Positions 46,095-59,900 of a stretch of 64,000 bases of DNA are shown here, in pieces. How positions within the stretch are numbered: the stretch's first letter is position 1; every line of letters starts with the position of its first letter. Under the pieces are notes generated by a model that was not told the DNA's origin, made no database searches, and saw only the letters and a list, made by a program, of their open reading frames with translations. A program made the translations under genes and the position numbers. This stretch comes from Onchocerca volvulus (taxonomy: Eukaryota > Nematoda > Chromadorea > Rhabditida > Onchocercidae). Where the stretch lies: contig HG738138.1 of NCBI GenBank assembly GCA_000499405.2, positions 15,082,554-15,146,553 of the forward strand, given 5' to 3'.

Positions 46095-46640
46095 AGCTAG
46101 CTGGGTCTTGCCGGGCTCCAGTTGCTTTAGATAAATAAAAATGTAAACGTTTGTTTAAAATCTTAATCTCCGGAAATTCTCGCGGATTATTTTGAAATTT
46201 TGGTACAAAGTTGCATCCGGATAGCGCTTCTTTTTATGTGCATGCGTTGCTGAGCTCAGTCTGGTTAAGTGGCAAAAAAGAAATCGCATGTTTTCAATAT
46301 GAAACCGCACGTTTCTAATGTGTTGGATTTCACAATGCTTGTGAGGTTGTCTGGTTTGCTGATTCTAGAGTAGGCAACATATAATTGTCCATGCGAAAAG
46401 CAATCCATGTCTAGATCTACGACCTCGAATCTAATTTCCACGCAAATCTTGCAATGATCGACCAAGAACCTCGAGCGATTTTTTGTGCGGCATTATTTTC
46501 GATTGAATTGCTGCCAAAACCTAATTAGGAACATTTTACCAGTTGCTTCTGGCGCATCTTAAAAGGTTTCTCCAACAGCGTTATTGACAGTTTACATCAT
46601 TTGGTCATAAATGCATTTTTGCTCAAGCGTTAGCTTAGGG
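46095..46640 (-). mobile_element. Decayed Helitron: PIF1-like helicase relic
   Basis: The minus strand carries recognisable but broken pieces of a Helitron helicase. TLEQKCIYDQMM at 46630-46595 matches the segment before motif I. A Walker A-like DAPEATGKMFLI lies at 46558-46523 (intact form DAPGGTGKT). The motif VI region CFSHGQLYVAYSR lies at 46402-46364. Stop codons interrupt the first part, and motifs I and VI lie only about 120 bases apart instead of roughly 1 kb, so the middle is deleted. Downstream, AGCCCGGCAAGACCCAGCTAG at 46117-46097 (shown as one 21-base end: AGCCCGGCAAG + ACCCAGCTAG) has a CTGG/CCAG stem and ends CTAG, as Helitron 3' ends do. The element is inactive. Confidence 0.72.
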
Positions 46641-49300
46641 GTATTTGATTACACATACGAAATGTGGCTCCTGCTACCGCTGAACTGGCCTCGAAATTAA
46701 TTTGTGGATGTACTTGAACTCCTGCTGTCGTCGAACTGTGTAACTAAAGCTGCCTCAAGCTTCTAAGTTCTGCCTTTTTAAATCCTTCGGAACTTCTTCT
46801 TCTTTTAATTTTTTCCTGTTGTATAAAATTTTTTGCCAATTTTATCTCTCTTTTGCTTTTCTTTTATTAAATGCAAGAGAAAAAAAAATTTGTAGCTTTC
46901 CTTCATACAATAATATCGGTATTTTTTGATGATAATTTGGAAAGAACCTAAATAAGTAATTTGCCATAGAAGTTTAATTTCATCAATTATCACTGAAGGG
47001 ATGTTCCGTATCAGGGGAAGAATAGCTTTCATTCGAATATCCGTAGCTATATTTTTTTAATCCAACAACTGCATATACGGAATCGGTATCAAAACAAGAC
47101 TCTGTCTCAACTTGATAGTTTACACTAATTATCGATAGTCCACTAAGCAAAAGTAACGTACTCAGCGGAATATTTTTGAAGATATCGATGCAAGAACAAA
47201 TGATATAAACGGAAAGTTTTAGAAAATTGAATAGATTAAAATAAAATTCAATTTTATTGAATAGAAAATTCTAGAAAAAAATAAGTAAATAGAATAGAAA
47301 ATTGAATAGTATTCAAATAGAGAAAGCTAATAACAATTAGAATGCCATGTGAGTCAACTGGCGATTATACTATTGCCGTATAATATTTCAAATCACATGC
47401 ATAAGATATGAACATACAATTGAATTTGAAAACCGCCTTGTTATAAGTTTCATCTTATACAGATCGACATACTTTTTTCTTTTAAATTCATATAACATTT
47501 CGAAGAAAGCACATAAATTTAAATTGCAATATTTCTTTTGCTATGCAAACCTTCGCTTTGCCATTTGAAGTTGACACTTTTTTTCCATAATGTCAGCCTT
47601 TGGGGATGGATCGGAAATTCGAATTCGTTTGGCACAGAAAATATGTAATGCATTATACTCTTACTATTATTATTATTAAGCATCATCCTACTAAAGCATA
47701 TGGCACCAATTATATATTCCTATTGAATCGAGACAAAGCGATGCCGGTAGAATTGTCTGTTTTGTCTACTTTTACGATGATATTTCCTCAATTTATCAAC
47801 ATGCCTGCATAGGAATAAATATCAGTGTTTCGTTGAACATTTCAAATAAGTTCGGTACTACTGATCATCGTAAAATGGAAGGCTATTACCTGATGAGTGC
47901 CGAGAAAGTTCAATTTTTTCTGCATAAAAAAGACAATTTTAGCAAATCAAACTTTCAAAAACTATTACGCTTTCGGCAAATATCAGCAGCATATGAAGTC
48001 AAGTAAAAAGCAATGTTTGAAAATTCAATATATTATGGAAATAACTTCACAACATTAATGAGTTTTGGATATAAATTAGATTAAACTAAAGCGAATAAAG
48101 GATTAGTGGGAACAAATAAATACAACAAACCTTCCAGTTCAAAAATTTTCTTTTTAACGTTTCTTCATAGATAAAATTCCTAAACTACGACAAGAGCTGA
48201 TGCATCTATACCAGGATCAAAAAACTTTAATATAATCTTGTCCTCCCAAAAATATTCACAACCTTTGAAAAATGCGCTTTCACTGAAATTTTTGTTGCAA
48301 AAAATATTTGGCAAAATCTTTTGATCACCAAGAAAAACACTATTGTACAATACTCGAATTGGTTAAATTCACATCTGAAATTCCGATGATATGTCCACCA
48401 GTGTATATTAATATAATCAAAGATGAACTTGGCTTCTTCGATTGTTCCATCTAAATTTCTCTCACAGGCAAGAAACCGTCAAGTTTGACGCATGAATTAT
48501 TTCGAATATCCAATTGAGTAACCGTACAAATTGGCACGCTTCCAGTTTTTTTGTGATAATTGAGCTGTCCCAAGTGTTTGATTTTCAACTTTTTCTTAAG
48601 TAAATTTATGATCATCAACAACAACAATGGCCAGCTTTATATCCTGAAATTCATGATTGTCTCATACAAGCCATGGAGATTTCATTCTTCTCTCTTCTTC
48701 TAATCTAGAAAACTTTAGTTGTAAAATTCCTAGTGGAATTCGAAATTTCGCTATCCAATATGATATTTCACGTGCTTTCTATCGATTAAATTCCAAAAAA
48801 ATTTCAATATACTCACTTTCTCAGTTTTATATATTGGATGGTAATCGACTGTATGTCTGAAAAACTTGATTACTAATTAAAGATAAATGACAATTAACAA
48901 TGTGCCCACTGACTTCAATAAGGCTTTGCACTGGTTTTTTGAAGCATAATGAGCTTTAATTATATTATCTTTTGCTGTTTTCCATTACCTCGTCTACTTC
49001 CTTTCTTGGTATATTAGAGGCATAAAACTTATTCTCGCTCAATTATGATGGTAATTTAATGAAGAAATTTAAACGAGGAATTTGAAACGGACTAGTTCCC
49101 AGTCTTTGTACCAAAACACTAAAATTCAACATCGGTCGACTTTGGTACAACTCAGCCGATCACAACTGATTATAGTTTACACCAAATTGAATATGAGAGA
49201 CCAATTCAATCCCTTATATAGTAGAAAAAGGATGCGCGCTGATCAAAAAACGATCTAAACCAGTGTGGGGGAAAATTGCTCCATTCATTGGACTCCTTTT
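46640..49300. other. GC-richer degenerate region with broken coding-like fragments
   Basis: The base composition resembles the Helitron relic more than the AT-rich flanks. On the minus strand, 48650-48451 reads KHLGQLNYHKKTGSV..TQLDIRNNSCVKLDGFLPVRE before a stop. A shifted frame continues downstream (DGTIEEAKFIFDYINIHWW). On the plus strand, about 47821-48006 is open with GYYLMSAEKVQFFLHKKDNF. None is an intact gene. They may be other parts of the same or another mobile element; the family is not recognised. Confidence 0.45.
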
Positions 49301-50643
49301 TATTTCGTTGGGGACGTAATTTTCACCTCAAATTGCATAATTAGAACTAATTTCTTAGGCTAATATTGACTTCATTTCACTTGTTAATCAATTAAGTAAG
49401 AATTATGAACAAAAATTCCATTTAGAACTTCCGAACCTGTGTACATGACCTTCCAACTTATTTCTAAGTGATCTTCTTCAAACGTAACCATGCAAAGCAA
49501 TTCAATTCCTGATTATATTTAGCGGTTTTTTTTTCGCTGCCAAATAGAACAGCACTGAATGGTGGCCAATATAGTTGCAAAAAATCATATCAAAGCTAAT
49601 GTAAAGATTAAATTATCCAATTTTCACTTATAAATTTTCTTCTGATTCATGGCCAATTAAGAAATTCAAGCAGAATGATTTACTATGGTTCACAATACTG
49701 AAATTCCTTTGAATACGTTTGGTAAAGAATTCGATCTTCAAATAAGAAAAAATTTTGTTAAAGCAAAGAATTTTTCTTTCTAAACGATATGTTTTTCTAA
49801 TTCTGTTTAAACTAAAAGCAAGAAACAGCGCGAGACACTTTTAGAGGAGTGAAATTTGCTTCAAAATGCGTTCCAAAGCTTTCGCTTGAAAGGGCGGGTT
49901 ATTTTACCATCATTCCGATGGCTCTGCAAAATATTATGAATGAATAATCCATCATTATGATTGACCAATTCATTGGGGTTTATTGGCTCATTGCAACTTG
50001 CCTTATCTCTTATATTAATTAATAATTGAAATAATGGAATGATTTCGGTTGTAGAGAATATTTATTTCATAAAAAGATGTAATTAAAAGAAAAATGTGAA
50101 GCATATTTGTTAAATTGCAATTGCATAACAATATTTTATTTTCAAAATTTCGGATGATTCCATATTTTTATTTTACTTTAAACTTTTTGTACTTTTTCTG
50201 TTTTGAATTAAAAATAAGTAAAATCTTCATTACTCTCGATCAATCAACAATTTCATACAATAAAGATTTATAATTATTTTTATAGAAAAAAGAGAAATTA
50301 GGGCGAGAGAAGAAAAGGTATGGTTAAATATATCCCATTATTAATTAAATCCTCTATGCTTTTTATTTCAATTCCTGTGTTACGTCTCTTTCTCAAAAAA
50401 AAAAAAAAGAATTAAATTTCAAGAGAAATAATTTTTTTTTTAAAATATATTTCTTGTATTTTTTTTAAAAAACTTGACATTTTACAGCATTTGAAGAGAA
50501 AATTGTTTTATTATCTATGCTAGCATTCTTTATATTTGCTATTTTGCATCTAATTAATCATTCAACATAATTGGGAAAAGAAAAATAAGAATTAAAAAAA
50601 AATTGATCCAACGAAAAAATCAGTTATGCGCCGTGTATCCGAC

Positions 50644-50736
50644 GTGTTTGACTGCTGGTATGACATAAATTTATTTTAGTAAAAAAATTAAAAATTTAAA
50701 TTTATTTTAGCTGGTATGATATAAATTTATTTTAGT
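50644..50736. repeat. Direct repeat, 25 bp, two near-identical copies
   Basis: CTGGTATGAYATAAATTTATTTTAG (one Y difference; cores CTGGTATGA and AAATTTATTTTAG) occurs at about 50655 and 50711, just before the 39-bp minisatellite. Confidence 0.75.
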
Positions 50737-50755
50737 TTTTTTTACCGATAATTTT

Positions 50756-50911
50756 ATGTTTGTTTACCTTGTAACAGCAAATACTGACAATTTCATGTTT
50801 GTTTCCCTTGCAATGGCATATAGCGGTTATTTAATGCTTGTTTATTTTGCAATGGTAACTATTGGCAACTTCGTGTTTGTTTACCTTCAAACACAACAGA
50901 TTTTTCGGCAA
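50756..50911 (+). repeat. 39-bp minisatellite, four in-frame copies
   Basis: Units start at 50756, 50795, 50834 and 50873 with the core ATGTTTGTTTACCTTGCAAT. The period is exactly 39, so translation gives 13-residue repeats (MFVYLVTANTDNF, MFVSLAMAYSGYL, MLVYFAMVTIGNF, VFVYLQTQQ). The surrounding 79-codon ORF (50756-50995) stays open. Whether it is translated is unknown; the sequence around it shows no other gene feature. Confidence 0.8.
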
Positions 50912-50999
50912 TCTCCATTAATACAATATCTGACAGCTTTCACCATATACAATATATTTCTAACTTTTTCTTTAAAATTATTGCCAAAGATTTGAATTT

Positions 51000-53630
51000 T
51001 AAATAAATCAAAATTTTTTTTTTGAAAACATCTTGATAAGTTAGAAATTAAAGCGATAATCATCGCCTTTTTATTGTTTTCTTATGCTTATAGTTATCAC
51101 CAAAGTAATTTAGTAATATTAAATCGTTCGATTCTTGCATTTTCTTTTTTCGCTACATTTTTGCTATGTCATTTATTTGATGGAGAAATACTAATATTAA
51201 ATTTTCTCTATTTCTATCTTTTCAAACTTGTTTGGAGATTTGGAAAAGGCAAAAAATATTTGGAAGAATTTAGCATATTTATTCTTATTTTAGCATTCCT
51301 CCTTTTCCCTCTTGAATCTCGTTTGATTAATTAATTCCCGGTAATATTACGTATTACTTCTCATGTAGTATAACTACTTTGTCATTAACTCTCCATTCAG
51401 CAATTTTCTCATTTTTCTCTCAACCTGTAATTATCTAGCGAATATTAGGAAAACTATCAAAAAATTTAAATACCAAAAATAGAATTCCTTAGATTTGAGT
51501 AAATTTGATTTTTGCACAAATCTATATTGTTAAATCAAAAGCTTTTCGAAATACCACATCCCATTTGCATCAGACAAAGGAGGATATGGTAATATGAAAA
51601 AATGTTAAGATTTGAAAGCTGAATTTAAAATCAAATACCTAAGATCTTCAAACTTAATATTTAAAATTCAAACTGTCACAAAGTATACTATCGGAATATT
51701 ATCAATTGTGCTAAAAGTTGAAAAATGACTGGGAAATATCAAAAATATCTCAGAGAACAAATATTTAAGAAAAAGTTCACATTGACATTTCCAAAAATCT
51801 TCCTTCGTTTCTTTCAAAACCTATTGTCAAGTTTAAATCCAAATTTAAAAATTAAATATCTAACAACCGTTTCAGAAAGCCAAATTTGAGAAAAATTTAT
51901 TTCATCAACATTGATACATTTGTTTGTTTTTTTGTAACAAAGTTTTGCAACACATAATATTACTTATTTCCAACTAACGCATAAGTAATCTATATGAATG
52001 CAAATATTAAAAAAGCAAAGAAAAAAAAACAAGACAGGAAAGCAGAAGAAAGCAGCAATACTTAACATATATATTAACAAATAATATTTGTAATGAAAGC
52101 ATCATAAAAAGGTAAAACGTTGAAAATAAAAAAAAAAAACTGGAAAGAAACGGAAAAAAGGAAGAAAAAAAAAAGTAATAATAATGGGATAGGAGGTATA
52201 TGTAAAGCTTGTCGGAACAGAACAGATATGAATGACTTCTCCTGAAAAAAAAAAAAAAAAAGAAAGGGAAACGAGTAACATTTTAACATAAAACATATGT
52301 ATATATATTTGTTAACAAATAATTGCTAAACACCGATTTTTCTTGTTCTTCTAACCAATTTTGATAATTTTTAACATAAACAATGGAAATGCTATCATAG
52401 TTATGTTGGAGTCATATTTCTACGACAGCAATTATCCACTCGAATTTCTCTTAGTAATTGATATAATCAGTTTTCTTTAATTTTATATATATTTAATAAA
52501 ATAGCTAACTGATAAGAAAGTCGACAAGAATTTCCACATTGTTATTTATTTATTCGATTCAATTATCTTTTTTTTTTTTTTTTTTGATTGAAATTGTTTA
52601 AACTAAGTTTTTTGAATTTTTTTTTTTTGTTATTAAAATTTTGGAAAATAAAATACATAAAAATTAGCCACATTTCAATCATACGTTATTGTGTATAATG
52701 ATAAATTTTAAGATAAGAAGCTCAATAGTATAATAAAACCAAAAACTTATACTTCATAGATGCAGTCATACAATAATACTAAAATATGCCACAAAAAAAA
52801 AAACTGAAAACAATTTGAATGTACGTATATTTCATCCAATTTTAATTTTAAACATATCCCATAAATTACTTTAATATTTGTGGAACTCTCGGTATATGTG
52901 AGGCTAATTTATTGAGCATTTTCCGTTCATCTCCCAAAATAACTCATCATCTACTAAATAATTCTAATCTTTCTAGCTGTTACTAACACCATCTGAAATA
53001 CTTATATTATTCACTTCTCTTGATTCATAAGTATATGTACATGGATGTGCAAAACAGATTGACAAAAGTCCATAAAAATATGTTTCTTGATATAAGCGTG
53101 ACTGTACTTATTAAAACAAAATTTGAATGAATGATGAAAGTAAAGTACCGTGACGTAAATGTAGAGCGGAAAAAAGAAATAAATAAAGAACAAAAATTTA
53201 AATTGATTTTACAATTATAACAATAATACTTGCATGAAATATGAGTTAAAACAGAACATATTTAAGGATCTCTGAAATTTCAACAAATTTTTAGCAATTT
53301 TCGAAAAAACTTGATAAAACCAAAAGCTTTTACATTGGTCTGATTCATCAATGATGTAAACCAATGTAATCTAAGATCTTCCTATTTTTTATATTTCGGG
53401 ATTGTGTATCAATTTTTTTTTCTTTTTTTTTTTTTTTTTTTTTGTACTGCACTCACCATGTGTAATGATGTACGTAGCGTATCAGAACAATTACAATAAA
53501 AAAAAAGAAAAAAAAAAAAAGAAAATGGGATAAATTCGAATAACTTCAAAAATGAGCAAAATTTCCATTTCGCAAAACTGCTCATTAAAAGATCTTTAAA
53601 CTGAAAAATTAAAATTACAGCACTTTTTTT
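51000..53630. other. AT-rich intergenic DNA
   Basis: No supported gene. A hydrophobic plus-strand ORF (51074-51334) and low-complexity minus-strand ORFs (52074-52296, 53011-53193, 53409-53636) lack motifs or splice sites. Several poly-A/T runs are present. Confidence 0.6.
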
Positions 53631-53633
53631 ATT
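53628..53633 (-). terminator. AATAAA overlapping the stop codon of the zinc-finger gene
   Basis: The stop reads TGAATAAA on the minus strand, so a canonical poly(A) signal shares its first A with the TGA. If used, the 3' UTR would be only a few tens of bases. Confidence 0.4.
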
Positions 53634-56600
53634 CACATTTCCTCTTCTCCTTCATCATCTTCTTCTTCTACAATATGCGTAATTTCACCTTCTCCAGTGA
53701 GATCGGAATGATTATCTGGCTCATTTTTCACCAAAATACCACCACTTCCTAATACATCTTCGTTTTCCAGTAACGGTAGCCCAGTGATTGATGATTGTCC
53801 TGATGATGCACCAGCAAATCTTTCCGTCTGCAAGACATATATGAATACTAGTCTGAACAGTTAGATAAATTTTGAAGGATAATTTGGCACAACAATGTTT
53901 TTCGAAAGACGAAATTTAACCTTGAATTGAAATGCATATAGTATTACGAGTTAAAATTAGAAAGTACTTGCCTAGATTTTCGAAAAAGAATATTTAAAAG
54001 ATTATGTTAATGATATGAAGATCCTCAACATATAACTGAAAAAAGTTAAATCAGCCAAATAACGAGCTAGCATGACGATTGAGTTATGCCTTCATTTCGA
54101 ATTATATATGCAAAGACTAATTTTATCGTTGAAGTCAATATGTTTTGTTCAAAACCATTAGGAATTTTTGAATTGAAAAGGAAAAAGCGATAAAGTCATA
54201 TCAGTGATGAAAAAAAAAAAAAAAAAAAACCTCATCATGGCCATTTTCTTCAATCATAACGTCATCACCACTTGTATCACTATCCACCGATTGATCACCA
54301 TCATTTTCCATCACAAAACGTTCTTGTGCATGATCTGCTTCACATAACATCGTATCGTCTACACCATAATCACCCCCTTCTGTAAACGACTGTGCATCTT
54401 GCTCCACCTCTAAACCTGAAGGACCCCTGTGATCAATTTTTTTTTTCGGAAATCTGAAAATTGAAATTTCTAACTGCAGTCCAAAAAATCGATATTAGTA
54501 TTTTTGAAAATCCTCTTTGTCTCAAAATCACATCTTACTTTTTTTCTGATTTATAAATAATACCTTCACACATAAAACATTAGTACAGAGATATTATTCG
54601 ATTGATTGGCACAAGTATATCTTTCAGTGATAATTTTTTTCCGCAGTACAATATCACCCATTGAAGCTTGTTGATCTACCAACTACATGTGAAAAAAGTG
54701 AGATTAATTATCAATCACCTTCTCCTTGTCGCTCATCATCCGAATCACCATCACCGGCTTCTCCAACAAAATCTCTTTCGAGAGTTGCTTCAACACTTTC
54801 CGGTTGATCATCATCCGTGGACCCGAGAACATCGAAAAATCGTCCTGATGACAAACTTTGTTTTCTGGAAAATCTCAAAAAACAATGAAAATCTGAACCA
54901 ACCACAGAAGCTCCGATCATTTCAATACATCAATATCTGCGTATTTTCTGATTCCTTTTAAATACCAAAAAATTTTTTTTTTAAACAAAAACGATAGCGC
55001 CATACAATTTTTCGACATCAGCAGCAGTAGGAATCGGCGCATCGATGAAATAAGCCGGGTAACATTCACGGATGATTTCCTTAATTTCAACGCGGTACTT
55101 CCAGCGTTCATCAATTGGATGTTCCTGACTGTTGTGCACATCACGAATATGTTTGACTACTAAGTCACGTGATTGATTTCCCTGAAATATATATAATTCA
55201 AATTTTCAAATATTTGGAAATGTAGAAATTACTTTAATAGAAACTTATTAATTTCTAATTACTGAATTAAATCAGCTAATGAAAAGCACCAATTTTGAAC
55301 TACATATAATTTCTATAATTGCAGAATAAAAAATGGAAAGATACCCTTTTTAAAACCATTATCTTTCGGCATTATTAGTTTCTAATACTTTTCAGAACTC
55401 CACTTATATTTTTTATCAAAGAGAATACCTCATCATTTTCTTATTAAAAATTTTGCTGAGATAGTAAAAAAAAGAAAGAAAACACTTTCATGCAAAACTT
55501 GCAAGAAATAGAGAAATTTTAAAGCTACCAATTCCAAAACTCATTAAAGAAAAACTTACGATATCACATTGTGGACAGAGAAATAACTGTACATCTAGAT
55601 GTTTGTATGCATGATCACTCAATCTTGATGTCGTTAGCAAACCGCATTTCTGCAATTGATTCTTTTGAATTCTTCTTTTTTTTTTTTTTTTTTTTTTGAA
55701 ATCTTGATTTCCAGAAAATTTAAATTTGTATTTTTTGGAGTGAAATATAACCTGACAATGTGCAGCCTCGTTGAAACGCTTTTTGAAGTACTGCGCACCA
55801 CCGAGCCTCATACTGATTTCCCGTAACTTTGCCATTTCTTTGCGCTTCAATTTAGATGGAGGTTTCCTCACTCCAAAACGACGATTTCTGGCTTTTCTCA
55901 TACGATCACGATATGATGAAGAAGATGACGTCGATGCAAGTGATCGTGACATTGCCACAATCGCCGTTGATTCGAGTTGTTGTGGTGGTAATTCCGATGG
56001 ATCGGTAATATGCAATGCTGATGACGATTTTATGTCATATTCGTCCTAGAAAATTTCAAATACCGCTTTATCAGGAAATATTATAAAGTAGATGAAATTC
56101 TTACTTCGATGGACCAAAAACACTCCAGCCACTGTGCTGGATCTATAACGAAAAATGGCACATTCCCAAACTTCCAGAAACTGGGTTGATAATTTTGTAT
56201 TTTCAAAACCGAACTTTCGGAATTCGAAAATAGAAACTGAACTCTCGGAACTAGAAATGCGCAATTTCTGCACTTACTACATCATATACTGCTGGATTTG
56301 TATTTTCTTCTGAAATCGTAGTTGTAGGAGTAGTGTTGGCATTTGTCATAGATTCCGCAACCATTCCTTCATCATTAACTGCTTGATCTAACAACTAAAA
56401 ACTATCACACTAAGAAAAAATGAATAGTCAAAGCTGAGAAATTCACAACAACAGTAATTAAAACTTCTCGAAATTCATGTATAATTCATTTTCAGTCAGC
56501 TAATAAAAAACATCACTGTCCATATCGATAAATCGACAAAAACCAATTAACCTCAACAATAATTCGATTGAAGATTATATAAAATATGTTATGTACATGT

Positions 56601-56945
56601 TGCTCCATCAATGGGATAAAAAAGGCTTCCGACTTTCACGAATTTATTAAAATTATTTGTCTTTTGAAGCATCTATATAACAACATTATTCGACTGCTAA
56701 TACCAACTTTAGTACCAGCTTTAGTTAATGTGATGCCTTTCGTCGAAAAGAAAATGGATAAATAAAATACTAATTTATCTCTACTTATCGATCTGAAATT
56801 TCACTTACTGTTAATAAAACCAATTATAAATTTAGATATATCTAATAAAATATAATAAATTTGCCTTGCATGATGTACGACTATCATTCGATGGCTGTAA
56901 TCCGAAACACTGTTCAGTCATTGCTTTCACCTCATCTGAATATTC
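53633..56945 (-). CDS. Zinc-finger gene exons 15-23: finger pair 4 and acidic tail
   Basis: Exon 15 ends at a GC donor (TGCAAG|GCAAAT), and intron 16 is only 41 bases. Exon 17 includes WKFGNVPFFVIDPAQWLECF. The basic exon 18 leads into pair 4: C943/C946/H957/H961 and C969/C972/H985/H990, followed by RVEIKEIIRECYPAYF. Exon 20 ends at AAATT|GTATGG. Exons 21-23 are Asp/Glu-rich and disordered (GDSDDERQGEG, VEEEDDEGEEEM). Confidence 0.85.
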
Positions 56946-59900
56946 CTGAAACAATTTAACCGTTACAATTTATTCCAAAAATATTTAAAGAAACGGGAAC
57001 ATAGAGATATACATATATAATACATGCACTGCAAACATGAATAATAAGAAACCTCAACATGATCTTCGCAACAATCCTCTGTACCGTGCTCCCTCCTTCC
57101 ATGACTTACAACAGTTTGTTTTCGATCATGACCGAAATCACAAAATTTACATATGTAACGATTGATACCAAGATCTTTGGACATATGCCATAGCACATGG
57201 AAACCACGTATCTGAAATAAAAAATTCTAGAAGAAAAAAATAACGAAAAATGAAACAAACATGAACAAAAATCAATGCTATAAAGTTCACTTCTGTCAGA
57301 GATTTAATTAAATCTTCAATTAAGCACAGTTGGAAAATGGGCAGATGAATATCTCGAAGAAGTCGAGAAAGAAATTACCACATTCTGATGGTGAATTTAT
57401 CTCCGAAAAATATATTATACATTAAAAATTACAGTTTGACAGTTGAGAACGAATTCTGGCTATGCAGAATTCATACGCAAACGTGCTGCGAAGAAGTTCA
57501 CTTTAACATTACCTTATTGTGCAATAATTTGTGACATTTTTGACAATGCAATTGCTGATCATCGGCTTGCTCAATCGATGATATCTCTCTTGATGTAGAT
57601 GGAACAGATGGAAGAAGATGCTGTTGTTGTTGCGGATGTTCTGCACTACTACATCGATTTGCTTCCTGTATTGCAGCCATTCTTTGAGCATTCAATGCTG
57701 CGGTTGCTACTGCAACTCGAGCTGTAGCAACAGCTCGAGCTGCTGCAACAGCTAAAGCCTAAAACTTAATACATTTCCAAATTCATTTCCAATGTTTTTT
57801 TAATGCTCATTTTTCAAACACACTGATATTAATCCATGCCTGCCATCTTACTGTTTCTACAAACAAGATTAATGAAATTTACTCTTTCAGCCGCTCTTTT
57901 CTTTCTCCTTGAATTTCTCGGATTTCGAGCTTGCGCTGCCATCATTTGATCGTAAATCATTTGCGCTCGTGCAGCTGTGGGACCAGGCTTATTACCTGTT
58001 GTTCCCAAAAGATCTAGTGATACTTCCTATAAATACCAAAAAAAAAGATTCATTTGACATAAATTATCGGAGTAAATGAGGATGATTTTGTAGTTTTATT
58101 TGCTCTTATTGAAATGATGATGAGGAAGATTACGTTTACAAAAATCTACCTGAGAAATTTTGAACAATTCAGCTGTTCGATCTTCGATTAACATTGGATT
58201 TATCGCACCGTGCACCTTCGACTGATGATTTTCCATTTGATCTTTCCTATAATGCTGCACTTGGCAACCCGGATACTTGCAACGGAAACGGAAAAGCTAG
58301 AAATTTCAGCAATGATTAATTCATAACTGAAGTAAAAGAATTTTCATAATTATAAACTTCGAGATCATATATGCCAAGGTAAAAGAAGATAATGACAATT
58401 TGAAAGTGCTGACAGAGGAAAAAATAAAAGGAAATAAAACAAATAATTCAAATTATTCGAAACCAGAAAAAAAGTTTTGCGCAGTTTGAATAACTTGGAG
58501 GTTCTATCAACTGTCAAGCCCTTAATCACAGTTTCTGTTTCTAACCTGACGATCCTTCGCCATGTGATAAAAAATGTGCATTTGTCGTGCACCAGCGGTA
58601 ATAAGCTGCTTACACTTGCATATTCCCATCATACGTCTTTTTGCCAAGCTTAAAAAGCTAAAATTGAATTGGGCATTCTTATTATAAATGAAAAATATTT
58701 CCCGATTTGCACTTATCTGAATTAATAAGTAAAAAGATCCACTTATTTCAAAAAAAAAAATTTTTTTTTGCAAAAAATTTGTGCAAATAGGAGAAATCGA
58801 CTAATGTAAATAAACCTGCTCTTGGTTGCTTTAGGACGTTCATTTCTTGTGCTACAATCAGTAATATCACCATTATCATGAATACTACTACTACCACGAT
58901 TCCGCCGTTTCCATGGAATGGCTATTTCACCGGCACTAAATATTTCAGCAACATTTCCGAGAATATCCGCTGCATCTTGGCCGCCATCAACTGCTGTTGC
59001 TGCTAGTACTGCTTCATCGGATTGCTCAGCTGCTGAAAGATATAGTAAACTTGATTCGCAAAGACTGAATGAAGAGCATTAATATTGATTGTGATAAACA
59101 AATATTATGGTATTACAATGATAAAGATTGATAACTTAAAGAGAGCCAGCAGCACAATTTTAACCAATATTTTTGCCATTTGGAATAAAAAGTTCTACTG
59201 TTTTAAAGAATGAAAGAAATTTTGAAAAAAAAAAAAAAAAAACCCTTGTGGGTAAAATTCTAATTAATCGTCGTAAATTTTGCAAATTTCGAAGTAATAA
59301 TATTTTAAATAATGCTAAAATGCTACCATGCTCAGATGAAATTTTTTATCATTTATGTCAACAGAAAAGTAATTGGTAATAGAATAAATGAATTTAATAA
59401 TAATTGTCAGACGTACAATATTACCAAGAAGTCGATGGATGATATAAACATAATATCAAACGCATATGGTCATACTGTTACGTGAAACTGAATGGTTGAA
59501 TAAATCGTAATCGATATTCAAATTAAGTAATATAAATTGCAAATAATAAATATAAAAGAATCAGTTGACGAAAAAAAAAAAATTTACTTGATTCTTCCAT
59601 CGCAACGTCAAATGCACTTTTGACATCACGAATACCACTGGCTATATTATTATTAAATTCATCATCTATTTCTCCCCCAACTCCAATTACACCATCTTCA
59701 GTTCCAGATCCTTCCATACCTCCTTCTTGTTCATCGGCATTTTCATGAGTTGCAACACGTATTGCCGACAATACCGCATCAGTATTTGTATTCCATGACA
59801 TTGTATTGTCACTAATCGAAATAACTCATTGAGAAGATGTAAAAATTAAAATAATAAGCAACAACAAAATAAGCAAATGAGTTAACATACTTATTTAGCA

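Noticed and set aside
51074..51334. 86-codon hydrophobic plus-strand ORF
   Set aside because: No splice borders or neighbours; it could be chance in AT-rich DNA and was left as intergenic.
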